DNA from: Tepidanaerobacter acetatoxydans_A
GTDB taxonomy: Bacteria; Bacillota; Thermosediminibacteria; Thermosediminibacterales; Tepidanaerobacteraceae
DNA: 8,046 nt
Direction: 5' to 3'
Assembly (NCBI GenBank): GCA_022840405.1
Contig: JALHJR010000057.1
Location: 1 to 8,046, forward strand
In this document: in pieces, positions 1-5,700 of the stretch
Position numbering within the stretch: position 1 is the first letter of the stretch
How the letters are laid out: every line of letters begins with the position of its first letter
Made by a program: the position numbers and the translations under genes
Notes under the pieces: model-generated
Databases searched by the model: none
What the model was told of the DNA's origin: nothing
Seen by the model: only the letters and a program-made list of their open reading frames with translations

Positions 1-203
1 ACATCAATTGAGTTTGGAGCACCACAAACATACTGCATCTCTCATATTTTTTGCCGCAATGGCATTTTTTTAAAAATCCTTTTAGGATTGTTGTGTTAGA
101 ATAATTTTTCATGCGTTTGCCGTGCCTGAGCAATGCTGTTCTATTGACTACATTAAGATGAATGAATAAGCATGTGCAAAAAATGAATGGAGGTAATATA
201 TAG
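1..203. other. Left-edge region, no confident gene
   Basis: No gene is supported here. It holds the left copy of a 17-bp repeat (108-124) and the ribosome binding site of the methyltransferase (GGAGG at 189-193). A possible -35 (TTGACT, 144-149) is present, but no good -10 lies at the right distance. One minus-strand frame stays open from the methyltransferase start to the left edge. It has an ATG at 112 (reading MKNYSNTT...) and a CxC pair further on. I see no convincing ribosome binding site and do not recognise the peptide, so I do not call it a gene, although the 5' part of a minus-strand gene running off the window cannot be excluded. Confidence 0.5.
108..124. repeat. 17-bp repeat, left copy
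   Basis: The sequence reads TTCATGCGTTTGCCGTG and matches 1189-1205 (TTCATGCGCTTGCCGTG) at 16 of 17 positions in the same orientation. The two copies bracket the methyltransferase/YkoF gene pair. Similarity stops abruptly on both sides. This could be a trace of insertion or recombination, or a short dispersed repeat. Chance is unlikely for a match of this length and moderate GC in AT-rich DNA, but it is not excluded. Confidence 0.5.
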
Positions 204-875
204 ATGTCTATATTTGACGTAGAGGCTAAAACATATGACAGCTGGTACAGCACGAAAATGGGTGCTTATGTGGACGAGGTGGAAACTAATTGTGCATTTA
301 AACTTTTTCCTATTAAAGAAGGGATGCAAGTACTAGATGTAGGCTGTGGAACGGGCAATTTCAGCATTAAACTTGCGAAAATGGGATGTAAAGTAGTAGG
401 CATAGATATGTCTGAAGAAATGTTGAAAATTGCACAAGAGAAAGTTAGAGGTCGAAATTTGAATATAGAGTTTTATAAAATGGATGTTTTGGATTTAAAA
501 TTTCAAGATGAATATTTTGACGGAATATTTTCAATGGCTGTTTTTGAATTTATACAAAATCCTGACAGAGCTATGGATGAGATGTTTAGGGTGCTTAGAA
601 AAAATGGGCATCTATTAATAGGCACTATAAATAGTGATAGTAGATGGGGCCAGATGTACTTAACCGAGGAATTTCAAAAAAATAGTGTGTTTAAGTATGC
701 GAACTTTAAAACTGTGGAAGAAATGAAGAATCTTAAGAAAGATTATTTGGTTAAAGTTCTCCAGTGTCTTTATATACCACCTGATGCAAAGGATGAAGAT
801 ATAAGTTTAGAAAAAGAATTAGAGCTGTCTAAAACCGGCAAAGGAGGGTTTATATGTGCACTATGGAAAAAATAG
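204..875 (+). CDS. Class I SAM-dependent methyltransferase
   Basis: This is a 223-residue cytosolic methyltransferase of the Methyltransf_11/25 type, with a Rossmann-like fold. Motif I, the SAM-binding glycine-rich loop, is seen as VLDVGCGTG at about residues 43-51. The acidic residue that usually contacts the SAM ribose is D68 in VGIDMS. The motif III region is MDVLDL (about 93-98), followed by FDGIFSMAVFEFI (105-117) and the post-motif strand VLRKNGHLLIGTIN (130-143). The ATG at 204 is backed by TGGAGGT at 188-194, about 10 nt upstream. The substrate cannot be read from the sequence. The gene overlaps the next one by 22 nt, so the two are very likely cotranscribed and translationally coupled. 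Small-molecule, quinone-like or metalloid substrates are all possible for this broad family. Confidence 0.85.
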   Translation: MSIFDVEAKTYDSWYSTKMGAYVDEVETNCAFKLFPIKEGMQVLDVGCGTGNFSIKLAKMGCKVVGIDMSEEMLKIAQEKVRGRNLNIEFYKMDVLDLKFQDEYFDGIFSMAVFEFIQNPDRAMDEMFRVLRKNGHLLIGTINSDSRWGQMYLTEEFQKNSVFKYANFKTVEEMKNLKKDYLVKVLQCLYIPPDAKDEDISLEKELELSKTGKGGFICALWKK

Positions 876-1126
876 TTTCCTGTGAAATATCTTTTATTCC
901 AATTCAATCTGAAAATTATATTGAAGATGTGGAAAAAGTATTAGATATAATCAAATCTTACGACTTAGAATATTCTATAGGCGTGATGTCTACTACTGTA
1001 AGAGGAAACAAAAAGATACTAATCAATTTAATCTCTGATATATACGACAATATGGAGGATAAGTGTAAATTTGTATTGGATTTTAAACTATCGAATATTT
1101 GCGGATGCAGTTATCAAGGTATTTAA
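854..1126 (+). CDS. YkoF/MTH1187-like (thiamine-binding fold) small protein
   Basis: This 90-residue protein resembles the YkoF/DUF77 (MTH1187) family, a ferredoxin-like fold that in YkoF binds thiamine or hydroxymethylpyrimidine. The visible signature is an N-terminal strand EISFIPIQSENYIEDVEKVLDIIKSYDLEYSIG broken by the helix, then VMSTTVRGN (44-52), which corresponds to the family's G-x-M-x-T-T-x-x-G segment, and a final strand VLDFKLSNICG. Its length fits a single-domain member; YkoF itself is a tandem duplication. The ATG at 854 lies 6 nt after AAGGAGG (841-847), inside the end of the methyltransferase gene. A second ATG at 863 would have a longer spacing. It has five cysteines (2, 10, 71, 83, 85), which is rich for its size. 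Ligand binding is inferred from the fold only; no thiamine transporter lies next to it. Confidence 0.7.
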   Translation: MCTMEKIVSCEISFIPIQSENYIEDVEKVLDIIKSYDLEYSIGVMSTTVRGNKKILINLISDIYDNMEDKCKFVLDFKLSNICGCSYQGI

Positions 1127-1188
1127 CCGGCACTTTGTAAATTTTTTATCGATATTTTTTCTTGGTTAGTATTTTACCATTTTATGTC

Positions 1189-1205
1189 TTCATGCGCTTG
1201 CCGTG
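1189..1205. repeat. 17-bp repeat, right copy
   Basis: This is the second copy of the repeat at 108-124, in the same orientation with one mismatch (C for T at the ninth base). Its right end coincides with the point where recognisable EutS coding sequence begins, so it sits on a likely breakpoint. Confidence 0.5.
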
Positions 1206-1352
1206 ACAGTGAATATAGGTTTTCTTGACAGATTCAGCGGTTCTTTAGTAATAACAGGGGATGTAGCATCAGTTGAGGCATCATTAAAGCAAGTCACAAT
1301 TGTATTAGAGGAAGTTCTCAAGTTTTCTCCGGCTCCAATAACCCGTTCATGA
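1203..1352 (+). pseudogene. eutS: eutS remnant (3' part of microcompartment shell protein gene)
   Basis: Reading the frame that ends at the TGA at 1350-1352 gives 49 codons containing NIGFLDRFSGSLVITGDVAS, then VEASLKQVTIVLEEVLKFSPAPITRS. This matches the C-terminal part of EutS, the BMC-domain shell protein of ethanolamine microcompartments, whose full length is about 110-115 residues. The frame is closed upstream by a TAG at 1167-1169. The residues before VNIGF do not look like EutS, and there is no plausible start with a ribosome binding site, so the first half of the gene is missing. The stop sits directly before eutP, the usual eutS-eutP order at the head of Firmicute eut operons. The remnant is well conserved at the residue level, so the truncation may be recent. 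Confidence 0.8.
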
Positions 1353-1374
1353 GGTGAAACATATTGCTAATTTT

Positions 1375-1381
1375 GAGGTGA
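1375..1381 (+). promoter_or_regulatory. Ribosome binding site deciding the eutP start
   Basis: GAGGTGA matches the 16S anti-Shine-Dalgarno (AGGAGGTGA) over seven bases and lies 5 nt before the TTG at 1387. The more upstream GTG at 1354 has no such site. A second GAGGTGA at 1351-1357 overlaps that GTG and cannot serve it. Confidence 0.55.
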
Positions 1382-1386
1382 GAGAA

Positions 1387-1818
1387 TTGCAGAAAAGAGT
1401 TATGTTTATTGGTGCTTCCGGCTCGGGTAAAACCACCCTTATAAAAACACTGAGGGGCTGCGAAGAAGCTGTAAAAACCCAAGCACTTACTTTCGAAGAT
1501 GGTTTTATAGATATTCCAGGGGAATATATGGACATAAGACGTTTAAATCACGCAGTAATCACAACGGCAATGGATGCCGATGCAATATTTGCAGTCCAGG
1601 ATTCTACAAGCTCTAAACCTACAACCCCTCCCGGCTTTGCCGAAATGTTCAATATTCCGGTATACGGAATAATAAGCAAAGTAGACTTGCCGGAATCTAA
1701 CATACAAAAAGCCGCAAAATATTTAAAAATGTGTAGGGTGAAAGGGCAATACTATCCTGTGTCGGCGATAACAGGAGAAGGAGTTAAAGAGATAAAAAAT
1801 TTAATCAAAAACATATAA
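1387..1818 (+). CDS. eutP: EutP/PduV-family GTPase-like protein
   Basis: This is a small P-loop protein of the EutP/PduV family, associated with ethanolamine or propanediol microcompartments; its exact role is unsettled (a GTPase, with acetate kinase activity reported for some members). From the TTG at 1387 it has 143 residues, close to family size. The motifs in order are: G1 GASGSGKT (residues 9-16), the family segment KTQALTF, G3-like DIPGEY (42-47), VQDSTS followed by TPPGFAEMFN (typical of EutP), G4 SKVD (97-100) and G5 VSAITGEG (125-132). An alternative GTG at 1354, two bases after the eutS stop, would add 11 residues. I prefer TTG because of the GAGGTGA site in front of it and because the protein then begins just before the first strand, as in relatives. 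It follows a truncated eutS and no other eut gene is present, so it may be an orphan. Confidence 0.85.
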   Translation: MQKRVMFIGASGSGKTTLIKTLRGCEEAVKTQALTFEDGFIDIPGEYMDIRRLNHAVITTAMDADAIFAVQDSTSSKPTTPPGFAEMFNIPVYGIISKVDLPESNIQKAAKYLKMCRVKGQYYPVSAITGEGVKEIKNLIKNI

Positions 1819-1860
1819 TCGCCATTACTATTGGTTAGGCATTACCCTTACCCCACAAGA

Positions 1861-3387
1861 TTATAACTGTTGCTTTATATTTTCTACCCTATCTCTTACA
1901 AAATTCAGTATAGAAGTTGAACTAACCATCATTCCCCTGCCGCCTGCACCAGGCCCGCCCCTTGCACCAGCACCTATGCCGCCTTGCGGGGGCTCAGGTC
2001 TTTCGCCGTTTTTAAGATTTTCTGGCATGCCCTGAGGTTTTTGAAACTGCTGCTCATCTTGGGGCCTGAGTTGCTTAGGAGGCATTGGGTTTTCCTGCTG
2101 ATTGCCTACATCTTGAGGAGCAGTATTTGCTGTTGAATCCGTTGACTCAGTTGACTCTTCAGAATAAGTAATACTTGCCTCAAACTGCTCCATTGTACAG
2201 AATTTAGTAGGATCCGCTTCTACATATGGCCTTATAATAGATGCTAACTGTGTAACCCTTTCCTCGAAGTTTTCCAGATAATCCAGCAGTTCCTGGATGT
2301 AACCGTGATATTTTTCTTTATATTCCTCTACTGCGAGCAGGTTGTTAATAAGTGGAAGACTTTCCATATTCACACCTAATACAGGCTCATCAATAGGAAT
2401 TGTTATCTGATTATTACCTCCGCCGAATCCGCCGATAGACATGTTATAGTCCCATGGAATTACAGTAAATTTGCCATTTTGTCCATATAGATAATAGTTT
2501 TGCGCCAGGTTTCCGTTGTAGCTGTCGTAATTGCCTAAAACCGTATTTACAGCGATATATCTTAATGCACTGTCAACATCAAGCACACTTTCAATATCAC
2601 CCTTTTCTCCTTCAGGCATTTCATTTAGAATCTGTATAAAGTTTTTAAGGTCGGTTTTTAATTCGTCACTGCCAACTTTTAGCTCACTTTTTTCATAGTT
2701 GCTCCCCTCTACATATTGAAGGGTGCTGCCCTGTTCCTGCTTATACAGATTGCCATCGTTACTGCCAAAGTTGCGCTCCAAAAAGCTGTCGTCTATAGCT
2801 TCAACCATGAGATAGAATCCAAATAATTCTCCATTAATATACACATTTGCATAACTTGCAAGGGGTGCATCTGCACCGATTTCCCTAAGAGCTTCATAGC
2901 TTAAATATTCCCTCATATATGAGGGGTCTGAGTACATGTTATTTAGCACGAATTCATCAAGGCCAAGAAGGTTTTGCCCTTTTTCATACTTGTCCAGCTT
3001 AACTCTAAAACTGTATCGGTCTGAATCACTGCTGGCAACAGATTTCAGAGTAAGATTTCCCTTTGTTCTAAATCCCACATTTTCTAAAGTCATATCACCT
3101 ATCTTAATCGTTGCACTCTTATATTCCTCTGCAAGCGGGTCCGCGAGCATGCTTTCCCAATCTGCTTTTGAAATTTCAATGTAGATGTCGTTTATGCGAT
3201 CCCTTTCAAACAATTCCTCATAAGCCATTTCATTTCCTGAAGTTATTTTTTCGGTTTCAGTTTCGTTTTCTTTTTCTGCTGCTATGGGTGAATTGCCATG
3301 CATATAGAATACAGCAATTGACCCTAATGCAAGTATTGTCGCGAGCGCAATGGCTATATATTTTTTTGCTATTTTACCATTTTCCAT
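1861..3387 (-). CDS. Membrane-anchored CotH-family kinase
   Basis: This 508-residue protein belongs to the CotH family of atypical protein kinases; B. subtilis CotH phosphorylates spore-coat proteins. A basic N-terminus (KIAKK) and a hydrophobic segment at about 11-28 form a signal anchor, placing the rest outside the membrane. Kinase landmarks are GFRTKGN (105-111, the nucleotide-loop region), the FVLNNMYSDPSYMREYLSYE region (146-165), GFYLMVEAID (190-199), NYDSYNGNLAQNYYLY (286-301, with candidate catalytic D288) and PWDYNMSIGG (311-320, with candidate metal-binding D313). The last 100 residues are low-complexity: acidic Ser/Thr-rich at about 409-423, Pro/Gln-rich at about 425-469 and Gly-rich at 470-486, ending in a short helix. 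The ATG is preceded by GGAGGAGAT (3391-3399), and the upstream gene's stop lies 18 nt away. It is the last gene of the VTC-DUF4956-CotH operon and converges on eutP. The substrate is unknown. A spore-coat role is possible, but the anchor and neighbours favour an envelope role. Confidence 0.88.
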   Translation of the reverse strand: MENGKIAKKYIAIALATILALGSIAVFYMHGNSPIAAEKENETETEKITSGNEMAYEELFERDRINDIYIEISKADWESMLADPLAEEYKSATIKIGDMTLENVGFRTKGNLTLKSVASSDSDRYSFRVKLDKYEKGQNLLGLDEFVLNNMYSDPSYMREYLSYEALREIGADAPLASYANVYINGELFGFYLMVEAIDDSFLERNFGSNDGNLYKQEQGSTLQYVEGSNYEKSELKVGSDELKTDLKNFIQILNEMPEGEKGDIESVLDVDSALRYIAVNTVLGNYDSYNGNLAQNYYLYGQNGKFTVIPWDYNMSIGGFGGGNNQITIPIDEPVLGVNMESLPLINNLLAVEEYKEKYHGYIQELLDYLENFEERVTQLASIIRPYVEADPTKFCTMEQFEASITYSEESTESTDSTANTAPQDVGNQQENPMPPKQLRPQDEQQFQKPQGMPENLKNGERPEPPQGGIGAGARGGPGAGGRGMMVSSTSILNFVRDRVENIKQQL

Positions 3388-3405
3388 TCTATCTCCTCCA
3401 AATGC

Positions 3406-4092
3406 CTAGTATTCTGTCGAATCTGCACACATTGACAGTGTAATGTTCAAATTGCCGTTTCTGCAGCGAAGTGCGTCCAGAAACTCTTTTTGATTAATAT
3501 CCTTATTCATAGTTACCGTATAAACCAGTTCGTAAAGACTTCCCAAACCAGTCGTTTTTACTTTAGTAAGGGTATGATCGACGGTAAAAGTATCAAAGAC
3601 TTCATCAAATGCCCCTTCATAATCCAAATCCTCGGGAATTGTTATTTTAAGCAATTTCTGACCTGTATTTTTAGCTCCAAAATTAAACAGGCTAAGCATT
3701 ATCATTAGCAGGCAAAGAACTGCGGTGAACAATGCCGCATACTGGTAAAACCCTACACCGCACGCAAGACCTGCAGCCAGTGCAAACAGCACATATGAAA
3801 TGTCTTTTGGATCTCCGGGAGCACTTCTAAATCGTATGATTGAAAATGCACCTGCTAAACTAAATGCCCTTGCAACATTACTTCCTATTAAAAGGATAAT
3901 AATTGCAATCAAAGTGGGAACGAGAACCAATGTAAAAGAAAAATTCTGCGAGTAATTGTTTTTATTACTGGTCTTCATATAAGTTAAACTAATAACCATA
4001 CCCAGGATAAAAGAAATAGCAATTGTCAACAAAGTATTTCCTAAAGATATTGAGGTATCAGCCGCGGCTGCACCGAAAATTGTTTGGAACAT
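3406..4092 (-). CDS. DUF4956 four-helix membrane protein
   Basis: This 228-residue membrane protein matches DUF4956 (PF16316-type), whose function is not established. Hydrophobic segments lie at about 17-38, 52-72, 98-114 and 117-137. Between helices 2 and 3 is the family hallmark NVARAFSLAGAFSIIRFRSAPGDPKD broken over residues 72-97, including the conserved SIIRFR core and DPKD. The C-terminal part (about 147-222) is a soluble alpha/beta domain predicted to face the cytosol. The ATG at 4092 follows AAAGGAGGTAA, which lies inside the end of the VTC gene; the two genes overlap by 52 nt, so translation is coupled. Family members are often encoded next to VTC-domain and CotH proteins, as here. 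I infer that it could be the membrane partner or channel for the VTC polymerase, replacing the membrane part found in eukaryotic VTC complexes. This is untested. Confidence 0.85.
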   Translation of the reverse strand: MFQTIFGAAAADTSISLGNTLLTIAISFILGMVISLTYMKTSNKNNYSQNFSFTLVLVPTLIAIIILLIGSNVARAFSLAGAFSIIRFRSAPGDPKDISYVLFALAAGLACGVGFYQYAALFTAVLCLLMIMLSLFNFGAKNTGQKLLKITIPEDLDYEGAFDEVFDTFTVDHTLTKVKTTGLGSLYELVYTVTMNKDINQKEFLDALRCRNGNLNITLSMCADSTEY

Positions 4093-4832
4093 ATATTTTT
4101 ACCTCCTTTCGCTTTGTAATTGTTTAACAGCATTCTTTTATATTCTGTGCCATATTTAGAAAAACTTGTTGCATAGACTTTGTATTCTGAAAGCAGCCTT
4201 GATAGCCAATAGGGGATAGCATTTAAGGTTTTAATTTCCATGAGCACCTTATCATCTTCTAATAAATTTTCTCCATAATCGCCGCTTTCAAGCTTTAAGT
4301 CGTATCTTCTTGTTCTTATGTTTGCATCAAAGGTTATTCTCAGGTTTTTGTCATTTGTGCAAAAGAATGCTTTTCTGTCATATGCAATGTAAGCCTTTGC
4401 CTTAGGCGCATTGTATATTTTTAACATATAAGCTATTTCATTGATAACTTGATAATTTATGTAGTTTTTTTGTTCAGGTTTTCTGCAGGTGTTTATAAAA
4501 TCATAAGCCTCGTTAAGACTCAGAGCTGTGCGCCTTTTATTGACTAAGCCACAGAACTTTTTCTTGATTTCAACATAAACCAGCTCATCTTCTTTAGGAA
4601 TCCCATATGCCCTTATTCGAAGCTTTTCTTTATATTTAGGTGTACAAATAGATTTTCTGATTAAGTAATCGTCAGCAGTATCAAGGTAGAGATTGCTTAT
4701 TGTATAAAATTCAGAGCTTCTGTTATACTCATCTGGTTCCATATAGTTTAAAAGTTTATCTTGTATGCTTTCGGCTGTTGACTTATTAAGTAAAAACTTA
4801 CGTTCATATCTGTTGAAAGTTTCAATTGCCAT
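4041..4832 (-). CDS. VTC-domain polyphosphate polymerase-like protein (TTM fold)
   Basis: This is a 263-residue soluble protein with a VTC domain, a triphosphate tunnel metalloenzyme fold. Eukaryotic Vtc4 uses this fold to polymerise ATP phosphate into polyphosphate. Tunnel-type charged motifs appear in the expected order: RYERKF (8-13), NLYLDT (47-52), KEKLRIRAY (68-76, with R72 and R74), VEIKKK (87-92), NKRR (98-101), AYDR (150-153), R165 with FD at 168-169, MEIKT (198-202) and SFSKYG (223-228). The acidic pair E88/E199 fits metal binding. It has no membrane segment. The last 17 residues are encoded in the region shared with the DUF4956 start and are probably not part of the fold. The ATG at 4832 has AAAGGAGAA at 4838-4846. 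It is the first gene of the minus-strand operon, behind a promoter with a response-regulator-type repeat. Polymerase activity is inferred. Other TTM reactions on triphosphates are possible. Confidence 0.88.
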   Translation of the reverse strand: MAIETFNRYERKFLLNKSTAESIQDKLLNYMEPDEYNRSSEFYTISNLYLDTADDYLIRKSICTPKYKEKLRIRAYGIPKEDELVYVEIKKKFCGLVNKRRTALSLNEAYDFINTCRKPEQKNYINYQVINEIAYMLKIYNAPKAKAYIAYDRKAFFCTNDKNLRITFDANIRTRRYDLKLESGDYGENLLEDDKVLMEIKTLNAIPYWLSRLLSEYKVYATSFSKYGTEYKRMLLNNYKAKGGKNICSKQFSVQPRLIPQYL

Positions 4833-4879
4833 GATAGTTCTCCTTTCTCATATCTTTGTTTTGCTTCAAGCTTGCCTTT

Positions 4880-4912
4880 ATTTTAAATGGAGTACCTTAA
4901 AAAAACCTTAAA
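4880..4912 (-). promoter_or_regulatory. VTC-operon promoter with TTTAAG-N5-TTTAAG operator
   Basis: Read on the minus strand, there is TTTAAG (4912-4907), five bases, TTTAAG (4901-4896), ten bases, then TAAAAT (4885-4880) as the -10. The 11-bp repeat period is that of OmpR/PhoB-family binding sites. The operator covers the -35 position, where no TTGACA-like hexamer exists, so activation by a bound regulator is expected. The start codon lies at 4832, giving a leader of about 40 nt. Confidence 0.7.
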
Positions 4913-4951
4913 TAATTAAAAAATAAATTCAAAATTTGTAAAGGTGCAACA

Positions 4952-4984
4952 TTTAAGCTTGATTTAAGAATGCTCATGTATAAT
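4952..4984 (+). promoter_or_regulatory. Response-regulator gene promoter with TTTAAG-N5-TTTAAG operator
   Basis: TTTAAG (4952-4957), five bases, TTTAAG (4963-4968), ten bases, then TATAAT (4979-4984). The layout is identical base for base in spacing to the divergent VTC promoter. The -35 position (about 4956-4961, AGCTTG) lies within the repeat and is not canonical. This suggests autoregulation by the OmpR-type regulator encoded 39 nt downstream of the -10. Confidence 0.7.
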
Positions 4985-5022
4985 AATACAGTTAGAAGAA
5001 TTAAAAAAATGAAGGTGGTTCT

Positions 5023-5700
5023 ATGAGAATATTAATCGTAGAAGATGAGCTTCATTTAGCGGAGGCTTTAACGCAGATATTAAAGAAAAACAATTATACC
5101 GTTGATGCGGTGCATGATGGGGAATCTGGCATTGATAATGCCTTAAGTGGCATTTATGATTTAATTATCCTAGATATAATGCTTCCAAAAATGAATGGCA
5201 TTAGCATACTAAAGCATATTAGAAAACAGGAAATCGCAACGCCTGTGATACTTCTTACGGCAAAAGGAGAAATTTCCGATAAGGTTATGGGTTTGGACAG
5301 CGGTGCGGATGATTATTTGCCAAAACCTTTTGCAACAGAGGAGCTGTTGGCAAGGATAAGAGCTTTGTCAAGGCGAAAGGGGGATATATTGCCGGATTCT
5401 TCTTTAAAATATGGAGATATTGAATTAGATGCTTTAAATCTTAAATTGTCAAAGGATAGCAAAGATGTGAAACTTACCTTAAAAGAAAGTGAGCTATTAG
5501 AGTTTTTAATGTTGCGCAAAAATATCGTAACTTCTAAGGAATTGATTATCGAAAAGCTTTGGGGTTTTGATTCGGAAGTCGAACCAAATAATGTGGAAGT
5601 TTATATTTCATTTTTGAGAAAGAAACTCTCATTTTTAAATTCTAAAGTCAGCATAGTCACCGTGCGCGGAGTAGGATACATTTTGGAAGGTGGAAATTAA
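5023..5700 (+). CDS. OmpR/PhoB-family response regulator
   Basis: This 225-residue two-component response regulator has a receiver domain (about 1-117) with the acidic pocket E7/D8, phosphoacceptor D51 in LIILDIMLPKMNG, switch T79 and conserved K101 in LPKPF. The winged-helix DNA-binding domain (about 127-223) shows LTLKESELLEFL, the recognition region PNNVEVYISFLRKKL and the closing VRGVGYIL. The ATG is preceded by GAAGGTGG (5011-5018). The kinase gene starts on the last base of its stop codon. The divergent promoters with 11-bp TTTAAG repeats are the obvious candidate binding sites, which would make the VTC-DUF4956-CotH operon its target. The signal that triggers it is unknown. Confidence 0.95.
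   Translation: MRILIVEDELHLAEALTQILKKNNYTVDAVHDGESGIDNALSGIYDLIILDIMLPKMNGISILKHIRKQEIATPVILLTAKGEISDKVMGLDSGADDYLPKPFATEELLARIRALSRRKGDILPDSSLKYGDIELDALNLKLSKDSKDVKLTLKESELLEFLMLRKNIVTSKELIIEKLWGFDSEVEPNNVEVYISFLRKKLSFLNSKVSIVTVRGVGYILEGGN

Noticed and set aside
144..172. Sigma-A promoter for the methyltransferase starting from TTGACT at 144
   Set aside because: The -35 is good, but the best hexamers at 16-18 bp spacing match TATAAT at too few positions to call.
1819..1860. Bidirectional terminator between convergent eutP and cotH
   Set aside because: I looked for a hairpin in these 42 nt and found only weak, interrupted pairing without T-runs on either strand.
2936..3443. Plus-strand open frames (2936-3184 and 3111-3443) inside the CotH region
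   Set aside because: They lie antisense to a well-supported CotH gene, have no family features or ribosome binding sites, and look like chance frames.
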